NCBI GenBank assembly: GCA_029215795.1
Contig: JARDYH010000005.1
Span: forward strand, 18,136,001-18,200,000
DNA from: Anniella stebbinsi
Lineage: Eukaryota > Chordata > Lepidosauria > Squamata > Anniellidae
Length of the DNA stretch: 64,000 nt
Reading direction: 5' to 3'
Under the pieces are notes generated by a model, which was not told where the DNA came from, searched no databases, and was given only the letters and a program-made list of their open reading frames with translations. A program made the translations under genes and the position numbers. Position 1 is the first letter of the stretch. Each line of letters starts with the position of its first letter. Shown here in pieces: positions 23,770 through 35,455 of the stretch.

Positions 23770-24625
23770 TGTATTACAATAGGGATTGCTGGCAACCAAA
23801 CATTGTGGCTGGGAAAATCCATTTCCATCCCCAGCAACTGTGAGGATCACAGCTAAACTCCAAGGGAACTGGGAAGTCTGAGGTGGGATGGCAACAGCAT
23901 CCCTGCTCAATAAAAAAAACCCGGGTGGTTTGGCCCTGTGACCTCTGGCTCCGCTCCAACACTCTGGGGACAAAGGAATCTGGACATAATCTTCAGATGA
24001 TTAGGGAGAGGCTGAGCACTTACCTTCTGTTCCTTCATTTCTGCACTTATGTGACTATAGAGCTCCATCACACCAGCAATTTATGACACACTCGCCATGC
24101 CTGGTATGTGGTTTTGCAGCGCGGTACTCACATGACACCGTCCCTGTCCTGCGCTCATCTCGCCCCTTCCCCCCCCCCCCTTGTTGCATTTTATTTTGGT
24201 GCCGGGAAAGTCTAGATGATTTTCCCCTCTCACTTCTTCCTTTGTTGGGGGCGTGTGCTAATGGAGTCTTGCTGATGAAAGGGGAGGGCGGGGTGGTTCT
24301 CTTCCTCCAGCACATTGTCCTAGGGACTTGTTAGTCTGTTGAATGGACTTTTTAGTGCTCCAACCCCGCCCCCTCCCGCAGAAATGGGAGACCAGATGAA
24401 ACCTACAAAAACAGAGGGGGGGGGGGAAGAGCCCACGCCCATCAGAGTACCACAACCAATGAACTGGAGGAGGAAGGAGAAGGGGTGGAGTAGAAGAGCA
24501 AACAAGCGAAAACCCACGTGAAAGGGACCATGTGTGATGGAGCCCTTGACGTGCTTATGAAATGGAGGTGAAATACATGGAGGCAAACTTGGGGGGGGAG
24601 AGAAATAGGCGTGATGGAGCCCTAT
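23770..24625. other. No recognisable gene; poly-C and poly-G tracts
   Basis: It has a C10 run at 24171-24180 and a G-rich run at 24415-24426. The open frames here come from these low-complexity tracts. Confidence 0.45.
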
Positions 24626-24629
24626 ATGA

Positions 24630-24760
24630 AGTTTCCTTATGCAGAATCAAGCCATTGGTCTATTTAGACCTGTACCATGTGTTCTGATTGGCAACAGTCC
24701 TTCAGGGTCTGAGACAGACAAGATGTTTCCCAGCACTGCTACTGACATCCTTTTCAACTG
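24630..24760 (+). repeat. SINE tail fragment
   Basis: gaagtttccttatgcagaatcaagccattggtctatttag resembles the 3' body of the type A SINE (aggcagcttcctatg / gaccaatggtctga). Confidence 0.45.
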
Positions 24761-24769
24761 GAGATTTAT

Positions 24770-25230
24770 TTATTTACCTGTCTATATATTGATTATTTTA
24801 TGAATGAATTACATTTTGACGAAGCTCTCTCTGGACTGTTCACAAAACAAAACTGAAAACCATAAAGTACAGTAACATAGTATATTTTAAAAAAAACTTA
24901 CATTAAAAAACCCAATAAAGCCAAAGTAAAAACCAGGGTAAAAGCTAGAAGCAGTGCAAAGATTTTTAAAATGGTAAGACTAAAAAGCCTGGGGAAACGA
25001 AAAGGTGGTGAAAATGTAGGCACCAGGTGAGCCTCTCTGGGGAGGGCATGCCACAGTTGGGGTGCCACCACAGTTAAGGCCATCTCTTTAGTAGTCATTT
25101 GCCTCACGCCCTTTGGCAGGTCACCCAGAGAAGGGCCTGAGATGCCAAGTATTGGTCCTTCGGGGCATGAAGCATGTGCTTTATCACTGAGTGAGATTCC
25201 TCCCTTAATCTCCAACCTCTGTACCATTCT
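24770..25230 (-). repeat. L2 LINE 3' region, reverse
   Basis: It reads from an AT-rich tail (24770-24900) into gcctctctggggagggcatgccacagttgg and agaagggcctgagatgcc, a reverse L2-type 3' segment. Confidence 0.65.
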
Positions 25231-25374
25231 CCATGCCCTTTCTTAATCTATACTGTTCCCTACCCTCAGTTGTCACCCAGTGGCAGTCATTCCATCAGGC
25301 TGCAGAGCAGAGGGCAAGAAGGGCTATCTCCTTGCCTGTACTGAGAGACTAACAGCCTTTGGCTCTCCCAAGAC

Positions 25375-25585
25375 CCTGTTCAGACGACACTCTAAGCCAT
25401 GGTGGTTAAGCATTTTGAGCTAAACATTATGGCTTAGCATGTCATGCGAACCATGACCTAGTGTGTCGTGTGAACCATTCCTAACCATGGTGGCTACATA
25501 ACCATGGTTTAAACACACTCAGTTACCATTTGCTGCAAAAGGGTTGGCGGCCTAACCATGGTTTAGTGTGTTGTCTGAACAGGCC
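25375..25585. mobile_element. MITE with 'cctgttcagacgacac' ends
   Basis: The left end cctgttcagacgacac mirrors the right end gtgttgtctgaacagg. Inside, ctaaccatgg and ccatggttta blocks repeat in both directions. A target duplication could not be assigned. Confidence 0.8.
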
Positions 25586-25734
25586 CCAAATCTGTCACGT
25601 TGCTGCAGGCTACCTGAACTGTTTCCGTTACAGCTGGTTGTGATAACAACTGTACTTTAAGAATGGGTGTGTGGGCTTGCATTTTTCCTCCTCCCTCCCC
25701 TTCCTTTTTTCCTTGTGTGTCATATCTTTTAGCT

Positions 25735-25840
25735 GTTAAGCCCAAGGGCAGGGACTGTCATACTTCAGGTTGTTGTGAACTGCCCAGAGCTCCGGCTATT
25801 GGGCGGTATAGTAATGCAATAAATACAGTAAAATAAATAA
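25735..25840 (+). repeat. L2 LINE 3' tail
   Basis: gttgtgaactgcccagagct then gggcggtatagtaatgcaat and aaataaata. It lies about 150 bases beyond the preceding MITE. Confidence 0.72.
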
Positions 25841-26089
25841 CCTCTGTAAGCCATTCTGGGAATCTTTTTGGGCCAAAGGGTGGGGCAAACATGCTTTAAA
25901 TAACTAATAAATAATGATGTCCTCCTGATCTTAGCTCCATTCCAGGTTCTTGGAAGCTTAAACGGAACGCTTCGAAACGAACAAATGTTTGTAGATTATC
26001 TTTGTAATTTCCATAACTTATTCAGACTATTTAGGTTGGTGTGGATTGCAGTGTAAATACAGCCCTTCACATGACGAGGCGGTTGTTGT

Positions 26090-26379
26090 GTAGCCGGGGA
26101 AAGTGTCTCGGCTGGCGCACAATAGCGGGCACTCATTGTGCAGCAGTGTGACCGAGTCAGTGAGTAAACATGTTGTTCTGGACTCAGCCAGAGCAAGGAG
26201 GGAGGGAAGGGATTCAATGTCACAGCTCCTCGTGGGCTCTGAGAACGAAAGAGCCACTGCCCAGCCGGTTCCTTGCTTTGGTTAATCTCTTTGCCCACTG
26301 GGAGAGGCTGTGGCCAGGATCAGACTGCCATCGAAGCTGAGGATTTCTTTCCTACGCTGCTGCAGATTTCAGGATGCTG
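26090..26379 (+). other. Second candidate alternative first exon of TNS2
   Basis: This is a non-repetitive stretch within intron 1, with several CpGs. It ends ATG CTG followed by a strong donor, gtaagag, at 26380. In phase 0 it would give Met-Leu joined to the C1 exon. There is no family precedent that I can recall for this leader, so it rests only on the donor, the phase and the unique-sequence context. Confidence 0.28.
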
Positions 26380-26460
26380 GTAAGAGATGCTAGGAATCTG
26401 CACCTGCCATTGCAGAGGTACCTAGCTTGGGCTCTGTGTCTTTTGCCTGTGTGTACAGAG

Positions 26461-26645
26461 GGAGGAGCCATAGCTCAGTGGTAAAGCATCTGCTTTGCAT
26501 TCAGGTTCTCCAGGTAGGGCTGGAAAAATTCCTGCCTGAAACCCTGGAGAACCATTGCTGCCAGTCAGTGTCGACAATACCAGGCTCAGTGGCCCAAGGG
26601 TCTGATGCAATATAAGGCGGCTTCCTATGTTCCTATATGTGTGTG
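26461..26645 (+). repeat. tRNA-derived SINE, type A
   Basis: The head gaggagccatagctcagtgg carries an A box and gcattcaggttctcc an altered B box. The body runs to ggcggcttcctatgttccta. This is a SINE, not a tRNA gene: the acceptor stem and T arm do not fold properly and a SINE body follows. Confidence 0.85.
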
Positions 26646-26955
26646 TGTATGTATATCTTTCTTTCTTTGGCTTTTATCCCATGTTAGTCTTAGAACCATT
26701 GAACTAAATGGGACAAGCTAAACTGACATTGGATATAACTGGCCGGATATAAATGTAATAATAACTTTTCTTTCTTTCTCTCCTTCCTTCCTCTTTCTCC
26801 CGTTCTATTAGATTCCTCATTTTAGACCAGTGAAGATAGTAAAGGCCAGGCTCGTCCATTGCCATAAACCCCTCCTTTGCTCTGACGTGCCTGCACTTAG
26901 GCGGCCATGCTCAACATCCCTTTACATCACTAGCAGGGAACGGGCCCCCCTCTAG

Positions 26956-27185
26956 ATTTATTTATTATTACATTTATATCCCGCCTTTTTCCTCTTGCAA
27001 GGAACCCAAGATGGCTTGCATAGTCCTCCTCTCCTCTCCTCTCCTCACAGCAACCTGGTGAGGTTAGTTAGGCTGGGAGGCAGTGACTGGCCCAAAGTCA
27101 CCCAGTCAGCTTCATGGCCGAGGGAGGACTAGAACCCGGTTCTCCTGAGTCCCAGTCCAACATTCTAACCACTATACCACACAGA
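26956..27185 (-). repeat. tRNA-derived SINE, type B, reverse
   Basis: It spans from tatttattattacatttata (tail) to accactataccacac (A box inverse), with gaacccggttctcctgagtcc as the B-box region. Confidence 0.85.
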
Positions 27186-27282
27186 TATTGTTGGACTGCA
27201 ACTCCCTTCAGCCCTAGCCAGCATAGCAGGTAGTGGGGGATGCTGGGAGTTGCAGTCCAGTAATATCCAGAGGGCTAACTCC
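27184..27282. repeat. Palindromic MITE, 'acaactcccatcag' family
   Basis: gactgcaactcccttcagcc faces gctgggagttgcagtcc. It abuts the SINE at its left without a gap. Confidence 0.78.
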
Positions 27283-27657
27283 TGTACATGGTTGTGGCAC
27301 AGGGTCATTAACGGGTGGATTTTCCCAGGAGAACACCCATGTTTCTAATGCATTCTCCATGACAGATGAAAGTACACATTTTGAACCATGATAGCATTGT
27401 CTGTACAAAATCCAGGATCTGGTAGGTACTCCAGATTAACGTGGCGGTCGTGTGTATTGTGCCGAAAAGCTTTAAAAAAAAAAAGAGCTGGAACAACTAT
27501 TAGGGTCTAGTTCATGCAATATGTTTCAGGGTATGTATGGATTAGCAGCTTTTAATGAAGGTGGCAGTTATGTAGCTGACTGCAATATGATAACTGTATT
27601 ATGCCTTGATTGGGCTAGGTGGCAAATGTAAAAACTGGACTGGGAAGGAAACAAGGA

Positions 27658-27815
27658 GGAATGTGGCTTAGTGGTTAGAGTATTGGATGAGGACCAAGGA
27701 GACCCAGGTTCGAATCCCCACTCAGCCCTGAAGCTCGCTGGGAGACTTTGGGCCAGTCACAATCTCTCAGCCTGACCTTCCTTGCAGGGTTGTTATGAGG
27801 TGGGTGGGAGAGCCA
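27658..27815 (+). repeat. tRNA-derived SINE, type B
   Basis: gtggcttagtggttagagta (A box) and ggttcgaatcccc (a well-kept B box) are followed by the usual body ending cagggttgttatgagg. Confidence 0.85.
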
Positions 27816-28377
27816 TACATGCTGTCTTGAACTCTGCTCATATCTCCATGGGGCTCACCTCCTGTTTTGTGAACTCCCTGCTTAGTATCTATGACACTCC
27901 TCTGAAGGCGCAGCAGGAAGCTTCATCTAAAGCCATATATTAGAGAGGGGAACTGGAGGACGTGGGCTCCAACCCAGCCACCCTGGCCTCCACATCCTTT
28001 ACCACCCTGACAACATAGCCCCTTGACCTCAAAGACACTCTAATATTATGCCCCCTTAGCTCTTTTCTCTCATGTGAGTCAACACACTGGCAAAGAGATT
28101 GTCAACACACCGGCAAACGCTGACCAAGCGTCCGCTGCCTTGCCTACTTGAATAGCAGCGAAGGCTTGTCCAGAGTTGGCTCTTGTGTGTGCCAGGCAAA
28201 CAGGGTTGAAAAACCGAGGGGAATAAGGAAAGAACTCTTGACAGAGTGCCTCTATTACTATCCATTACTGAAGTGAGAAGGAGGCCTTTGGTGGTGTAGT
28301 GAGGTAAGTTGCTGAATTGCTTAAGAAGGGGATCCCCATGTTTGGGTAGACAACTGAAAGAGTCAGTTGTCTCTATC

Positions 28378-28580
28378 TTGGGCCGAAACAGGTTAGCTTC
28401 AACCTGTGTCTAGGGGCTACATTTTTATTTTTATTCTAGAGTAGGCAAAGGGATTCTGATCTGGATTGGAATCCTAGCATTGAGGGGAGGAAATAAGATC
28501 TGGACTGGCGGTCCTGTACCTACTCTAGAGTAAAACTAATTAAAAGACATTTAAAGGAATGTCTGTTTGGTCCTGAGAGT
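28378..28580. mobile_element. MITE family D, first copy
   Basis: caggttagcttcaacctgtgtctaggggctac ... attctagagtag on the left faces ctactctagagtaaaac on the right. The same design recurs at 29447. Confidence 0.6.
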
Positions 28581-29141
28581 GGCAGGTGGGTATTTTTTTC
28601 AAACCCATGTTTGCTTAGGCAACGTAAATGTGGAGGAAGAGGGGGCATTTGCGGGGGGAGCGGAAATAAGTTTGTGGGAGGCAGGGCTACTTAATCCCTG
28701 TCATGGCTGCTGTGTCTCTCCTGCAAATCCCCCCTCACTTGCTACTCAACATTACTTCCTCCTGGGCTTAATTTTGAAATTTTGGCTCATGCCTGGAGAT
28801 TCTAAGGATTGGGGAAGAAATGATGAAAACCAGCTTTGCGGAATCTAGTGTAGCCAGGTGTCCTTTTTCCCCATTTTTTTTAAAAACAGAGGGCAGTCCT
28901 CTATTTGAAGGCATCCTCTGCTTGAAGAGCTGTCTAGGCCAAGTCCGGTTTAAAGATAATGACCATCTGTAGGCCTTGAAATTACCTATCAACAGTTAAC
29001 CCTTGGACAGCAGGCTGAGCAAGGCACATGGGTCTTGTTCATCTACCCCACTAAAGTGAGATGCACTGTATTTCTATTTAAATTAGGATACTTATGTCTG
29101 AATGTGCATTTAGCCATATATAATAGCACATGCTATTGTTA

Positions 29142-29148
29142 TTGTTGT

Positions 29149-29180
<32 letters not shown>

Positions 29181-29185
29181 CTATT
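29142..29185 (+). repeat. (TTG/TTA)n microsatellite
   Basis: A run of attgttgttattatta-type units. Confidence 0.92.
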
Positions 29186-29446
29186 GCAAATAGATGTCCT
29201 CTTTTTTTGAATGACGCATTTCCTCTTTTTAGATTATTCATACATGGTCACTCTAGGTGAATTTGTGTGTGTGTGTGAGGGAAATTAAGCCCTAAGGTTG
29301 TATGTTCACATTGATGGGATTTACAAGGAGCAGAGAAATATCTAACAGCAACCTCTGTCAATTTGGTGTCTTGTGACTCTCGGATCATCCTGTTGATTTC
29401 CACACAGGCCGGGCGCTTTTCGGCTCAGCTGTATGAGATCTGTGTG

Positions 29447-29700
29447 TTTTCCTACTTAGGACTAAAACAGTTTAAATCTGTGTCTAGCAGCTATGTCTTT
29501 TTTTCATAGCTACTCTAAAGTATGTGCAGGGACCCTTATCTCGACTGGGACTCTCATCTGGATTAGTACCCTAGCATGGGAGTACTAATCCCTACTGGCA
29601 GTCCTGTCCCTACTCTAAAGTAAAAATGGGGTGGGGGAAGAGAGAGACATAGCTCCTAGACACAGATATAGGTAATGTCTGTTTTGACCCTTACTGAAGA
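29447..29700. mobile_element. MITE family D, second copy
   Basis: The left arm has aaatctgtgtctagcagctat and the right arm atagctcctagacacagata, its reverse. The tactctaaagta blocks are also inverted. Nearly 1.1 kb separates it from the first copy. Confidence 0.72.
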
Positions 29701-29774
29701 GAGATAGAGAGGCGCACCTGGAAATCACGCCTTTCCCCCTCTGAAGTTCAAAACCCACCTCTTGCTGGGATGCT

Positions 29775-29791
29775 CCCCCCCCCCCCCCGCC
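29775..29791 (+). repeat. Poly-C tract
   Basis: About 15 C residues near a GC-rich segment. Confidence 0.9.
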
Positions 29792-30582
29792 TCTTTGCCT
29801 GGGCCAGAGGCTCCTGCTTCTTGCCCTTTTAAACAGATAACTTGTTTACTCAGTAAGAACCCTTGCAACAAAGCACGCAATTCATGGCTATTTATAGTGA
29901 GGGCTGCCAGGCCGGGCCCAGTGTGAATGGCCCATTCAGTAGGGCTTATGTACACACGCTTTCAGACAGAGCATCCTTCAGTCTCTCTTTCCTTTCCTTG
30001 CAAGAAAAGGACTACATGTCCCAGGAAGCCTCCTTCTTCCTTGGGCCGGCATGCCTTTTGGGCAGCTTACCTGTTCCTGTTCTTTCAGGCCTCATTAACC
30101 AGGGCTGGGCATACAGGGCCAAAAAAATAAATAAAAAGACTTGCACACTGGCTTTTGATGCATAGCACTAAGAGCTGTGTGCCTAGAAACACTGAAATGC
30201 TCATTTTTCTAAATGTACCCAATATCTTCCCAACTTAGAGTAGGCCCATTGAAATGAATGGGACTCACGTCAGCCTAACATTGGATGCAACCCTCTGCTA
30301 ATATCACATTGTTATTTTTATTTTTCTATTGATTTGTAAGCCTCTAGGGACCGTTTTTGAGGAAAGGTGGGTTAAAAGTGTTTTAAAATAATTAAAAATA
30401 AAGTGCTGTTCCTATTTTTGTCTCTTGGGTATGGCCTGTGTATATGTAAGCTGGGAGCATTGTCCATTGGGGAAATGGCTGCTTCTTTGTTTCTCCTATG
30501 ATTCACATCCATGTAAATGCATATGCGTGAACACTATTAAGGTCCCATGCAATGCACAGCTTGCCTTTTTGAACAGTAGATA

Positions 30583-30642
30583 AGAACATCAGAACTTGGC
30601 TGGATCAGACCAATGGCCAATCTTGTCCAGCATCCTGTTTCC
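30583..30642 (+). repeat. SINE-like repeat (ctggatcagacc type), truncated
   Basis: taagaacatcagaacttggctggatcagacc then ttgtccagcatcctg. It is immediately followed by the 'ggccggccct' element. Confidence 0.75.
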
Positions 30643-30900
30643 CACCAGGGCCGGCCCTATTATTAGGCAGAGGGAGGCAGCTGCCTCAGGCAGCAGATGC
30701 TGGGAGGGAGCAACAAGGTTTTGGAGGAGAGAACTGTGTATCACGAGGCCTGCCCTGTGCCCCCTAAGGTAATTTGATGCTTTTAGGTGTTGTGGAGGTC
30801 ATTGGCCCATTACCAGTGGTGAAGAAAGATTCCAGTCAGTTTTTGTACATGTCGCCTCAGGCAGCAAAATATTTTGGGCCTGTCCTGTTTCCCACAGTAG
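30643..30900 (+). repeat. 'ggccggccct' repeat, copy 1
   Basis: It begins cagggccggccctattatta and ends aaaatattttgggcctgtcctg. Three further copies at 35180 (reverse), 56885 and 63515 share the gcctcaggcagcagatg and gcagcaaaat blocks. Confidence 0.8.
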
Positions 30901-31600
30901 CCAATCAGATGCCTCCAGGAACCCCTAGACAGGACATGAGGACATCAGCCCTCTGCCACTCTAGTTCTCCAGTAACTGGCATTCAGAAGCACTGTGCCTC
31001 TGGTCCTGGAAGTAGTATGCAGCCATCATGACTATTAGCCATTGATAGCCATCATCTATGACTGGGGTGGGCAAACTTCAGTCTTGCAGGATCTCCTGCA
31101 AGCTTGAGGTCCGCCTCCCCAAGCCCAGGTTCAAAATAGTGGTGCAGACAGGTTGACCCACGCTAAAGAGTAAGCTGAGCCCATGCTCGGCCCAGGAATT
31201 TGTGATCAGTACTATAACCAAGCTCTCAAATACTTGCACACAAAAATCCACTCTTGGTTTTCCCTCAAGTATTCCCCCCCCCCAACCTAAGGTGTATGTG
31301 TGATCTTCTTAGTTGCTATTTTTAGGCAATTAGGAGTTCATCTACTGCCGGTTTTTCAGACTTCTATGAGTATATCCTAATCTACCTTCACCCCTACGCT
31401 ATGAGTGTATCTAATTCCCTCTGAAAACTATTCAAATTGGTGGTCAGTGCTATATCTTGTGGTGGCAAATTTTAATTTAACTAGAAACTAGGGATATCTG
31501 AGGAATCTGGTTTGGGAGTGGAGCTTGGCAAGTTTTCGCCAGTTCAGCCCCCTTGAATGGCAGCTTGGGAATCTCTGAGCTGGGTCGACTCCGCAGATAC
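30900..31600. other. No recognisable gene
   Basis: Intron 1 sequence, with no feature I can name apart from a short C run near 31275. Confidence 0.4.
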
Positions 31601-31668
31601 TCCAAATCAGGCAATCTTGCGTTTTTTATTTGTGCAAATCCTGATTTGTGCAAATCAGGAGATCGGCT

Positions 31669-31790
31669 GGGAATATTTACAGAAATTTGGATTTGCGCAA
31701 AATCGCAGCTGTAAGTAGTGCAATTTTTATAAACCGTCCTTTACTCACAGCTGCAATTTTGTGCAAATCCCGATTTCTGTAAATATTCCC
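31669..31790. repeat. Inverted repeat with 44-bp arms
   Basis: Arm 31669-31712 and arm 31747-31790 are reverse complements with only a few mismatches (34-base spacer). They are built from gcaaat, gatttgc and atatttac modules. Confidence 0.85.
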
Positions 31791-32097
31791 TGCCGCGAGT
31801 TCGCACAAATTGGGGCTCGTGGACAAGAAAAATGATGTGAGCTCTCAACGGGCACCTGCGGACCAACTGGTAGCTCGCCCTGCGCAGATGCTGGAGTCGG
31901 GCAACTGGAGGGAGTCCGATGAGCAGTGTGAACAGGACAATGAGGAGGCAACCTCTCTTAATCCACCTTCTCCATATCATACGCCTCCACCATGTCTCTC
32001 TTTGCTCACCATTTTTCTAAGCTAAAGATCCCCATAGGGTTTTAGGGGAGTTGCTCCAGCCCCCAATTTCATTACATGATTACAGCTTGTCTTTAAC

Positions 32098-33052
32098 AAA
32101 CAAACGATAAAATTCCCCAGTCACTCTTCAACATTTGTATTAATGATTTGGACGAGGAGGTGCAGGGAATGCTTATCAAATTTGCAGAGGACACAAAATT
32201 GGGTGGGTTCGCTAATACCCTGGAAGACCGAAACAAACTCCAAAGTGATCTTGATAGACTGGAGCACTGGGCTGAAAACAGCATGAAATTTAATAGGGAT
32301 TAATGCCAAGTTCTGCACCTAGGAAAAAGAAACCAAATGCACAGTTACAAGATGGGGGATACTTGGCTCAACAATACTAAAAGCAAGAAGGATCTTGGAA
32401 TTGTTGTAGACCGCAAGCTGAATATGAGCCAACAGTGTGATGTGGCTGCAAAAAAGCAAATGCTATTTTGGGCTGCATTAATAGAAGTATAGCTTCCAAA
32501 TCGCGCAAGGTACTGGTTCCGCTCTATTTGGCACTGGTTAGGCCCCATCTTGAGTATTGCATCCAGTTCTGGGCACCACACTTCAAGAAGAATGCAGACA
32601 ATCTGGAGCGTGTTCAGAGGAGGGCAACGAGAATGAGTAGGGGTCTGGAAACAAAGCCCTATGAGGAGAGATTGAAAGAAGTAGGCATGCTTAGCCTGGA
32701 GAAGAGAAGATTGAGGGGAGGCATGATGGCACTATTGAAATACTCCTCACACAGAGGAGGGCCAGGATCTCTTCTCGATCAACCCAGAATGCAGGACACG
32801 GAATAATGGGCTCAAGTTACAGGAAGCCAGATTCCGGCTGGACATCAGGAAAAACTTCCTGACTGTTAGAGCAATACAACAATGGAACCAATTACCTAGG
32901 GAGGTAGTGGACATTAGAGGCCTTCAAGAGGCAGCTGGACAATCATCTGTCAGGGATGCTTTAAGGTAGATTCCTCCATTGAGCAGGGGGTTGGACTCGA
33001 TGGCCTTATAGGCCTCTTCCAACTCTACTATTCTATGATTCTTGGCTTTTCA
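32098..33052 (+). mobile_element. CR1-type LINE, 3' part of ORF2, decayed
   Basis: The frame around 32119-32300 reads IND-LDEEVQGMLIKFAEDTK, with the reverse-transcriptase FADD box altered to FAED. The frame 32468-32806 reads [18 protein letters not shown] and [20 protein letters not shown], typical of the CR1 ORF2 C-terminal part. A TAA at 32301-32303 and frame shifts break it. The end ttctatgattctt is the CR1 3' terminus. It is 5'-truncated, as most CR1 copies are. Confidence 0.92.
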
Positions 33053-34215
33053 AACAGTGGTGAACAGACAATTGCAGGGAGTAAATGAATGAACAGCAGC
33101 GAAATGTGCTAGTAGAATGGCGTGTGGCTCGCAAAAGTGATCCTGGTGTGAGGATTGGGCGGCTGTTCCTTACAAGCATGCCCCTATTTCCATCCGTGAA
33201 ATGTCAGATGGGCTCAAAATAGTCTTTCAGTATTCCAAAACCCCATACATTGTTGCTGTGGACACCATGAGCTTCAAGGCAACCTAGAAGCCAGGGGAGA
33301 TTCTAGGGAAGATTAGGGTTTCTTGGAGTACAGTTCCCAATCAGTGAAGTTGAGCTTGCTGGGTCAGCCTTTTCGCACACATACGTGCCTCTTTAAAAAT
33401 GCTTGGGCATCTGGTATTCCGTAATGCAGCCCTCCCCACTGTCCCATACACACACACACTTCTGCCTCTGAATAGAATGGAGATGTGTAGGAGGGGAGGG
33501 AGATTTGGATGGCAATATGTAGCAACATTCCATGCTCTTCCCCCAGCCACCCCCCAAGCCATTTTTGCATAGCTGGGATGTGTCTCTCTTTCCGGCAGGA
33601 CAGCTGTTCCATTTCTGGGTAATCCAAGCTTTTTGCCCTCAGCATCCAGGAAAGGGGCTGAGAAGGGGAGAGGGCTAGGAAAGGTCATTTGTTAAATCTG
33701 TCAGCTGGGTGATTTGGGCTACATCAAAACTCTATATCAGTTGTATATGTGTTAGGGGGGGGTTGGGAATATTTCAGTTTTCCTTTTTAAAAAACATAAA
33801 CTGCATTACTAAGACTTACATAAAGCTCCAAAGTTCAACAGAAATTCCATCTCTTGCTAGTACATTTCTATTTTCAAGTTTTCTATGAAGGATCGGCATA
33901 TTAGTTTGTTCTGAACTTTTCCTTTTTTGTGTGTGGGGGGGGGGGTATTTTCCCCCCAAAAAAACAAAAAAAAACCACTGAGTAACTTTCATAGAACATT
34001 TAAACATCAGAACATGATTCTGAAAAAGTCCAAATAAACTACACAATGGGATGTTGGATACACAGATACTCATCTCTCTTTCAGAAAGATTAATGAAATC
34101 TTTAACTTCCTCTCCTCATTCAAGTTTCTAGCCATCTTGGTTGCAAAGATATGCTTGAAACCATGTGGGCAATGTTTAGTTTTTCAAAACCAGAGTGGTT
34201 CCTGTATACTATTTC
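33053..34215. other. No recognisable gene
   Basis: G-rich and A-rich runs at 33928-33970 are the only marked features. Confidence 0.45.
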
Positions 34216-34874
34216 CACAAAAAGGGAGAGGAGTCTCAGGATGCTATAGGAAAATTTTATTATACAAAAGTTCATCGTGTTTCAGTCTCTTGTTTTTTTA
34301 GGCCTTCTTCAGGGGGTTGTTATAAAGTCTGCAGAAATTATTCTAGGGTGACCATATGGAAAGAAGGACGGGGCTCCTGTATCTTTAACAGTTGTGTAGC
34401 AGGTATCATTCAGATGCATGCAGCACCTGCTGAAATTCCCTCTTCATCATAACAGTTGAAGCTGCACTAGCTATACTAGAGTGACCAGATACAAAAGAGA
34501 GCAGGGCTCCTGCTGTTCTAACTGTTGTGATGAAGAGGGAATTTCACCAGGTGCTACATGCATGCAAATGACTCCTGCTGAAATTCTCTTTTCTACACAA
34601 CTGTTAAAGATACAGGAGCCCTGTCCGCCTTTTCATATGGTCACCCTATCAACAAATTGTCTTGTGATGGCATCACAAGACAATTTATTAACAGCGAATT
34701 GTTAACAACAATTGTCTTGTGATGGCATCACTAGACAATTTGTTGTTAATCATTTCTGCAGACTTTATAACAACCCCCTGGAGAAGGTCGAAAAAAACAA
34801 GAGGCTGAAACGCGTCAGGCTTTTGTATAATAAATTTTTCCTATAGTATCTTGAGACTTTTCTCCCTTTTTGTG
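34216..34874. mobile_element. Fold-back element with 123-bp inverted arms, interrupted by another MITE
   Basis: The arm 34216-34338 and the arm 34752-34874 are both 123 bases and nearly perfect reverse complements. The ends read cacaaaaagggag and ctccctttttgtg. A second transposon occupies 34346-34646, and a direct/inverse set of aattgtcttgtgatggcatc blocks fills 34650-34745. Confidence 0.9.
34346..34646. mobile_element. 'gggtgaccata' MITE inserted in the fold-back element
   Basis: Ends gggtgaccatatggaaag and catatggtcaccc, flanked by TA at 34344-34345 and 34647-34648. Nesting shows that it jumped after the outer element. Confidence 0.88.
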
Positions 34875-35179
34875 TCCATCCTGGATGCTCACCCGCCTTG
34901 TCCCCCGGTATATTCTTTCCAATGATCAGTGCTGAAACATTTGCATTGTGCCTCTGGCTAAGATTAACAGATGCAAAATTATTACTGTTTCAGTGAAAAT
35001 TGGCAATTGTTTGTTAATTATTGGAACAACAAAGCACATGTTTTAACTACTAACCATGTAATGAGGCTGCGATCTTAAGCATGCTTGGGAATGTACCCCA
35101 CTCACTCCAGTGGGGCTTACTTTTGAATAAGCGTGCAGAAGATTCTATAGCCAATATTTTATTCTATAGCCAATCGTTC

Positions 35180-35455
35180 AGGGATGGCCCAAGACATTTT
35201 GCTGCTTGAGGCAAAGAACAAGATGGTGCCCCTTCCATTCCGTGTACAAAAGCCAAATGGGCTGGCAGCTAAATATTTATTTCAGCGCTGGCAATGGGAC
35301 AGTGTCCACCACCACACCTGAAGGCAGCAGGCTAGCTTAGGGGTGTTGAGCAAGCTGCGTGATCCATAGCTTTCTCTTCCTTGCTGCCACCTCCTAACAT
35401 CTGCTGCCACAGGTGACTGCCTCATTTGGCCTAATGGCAGAGCCGGCCCTGGTTA
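35180..35455 (-). repeat. 'ggccggccct' repeat, reverse copy
   Basis: It starts gggatggcccaagacatttt and ends gcagagccggccctgg, the inverse of copy 1. Confidence 0.75.

Noticed and set aside
27658..27720. Possible tRNA gene with a clean B box
   Set aside because: Same reason: type B SINE with a body and several copies in the window.
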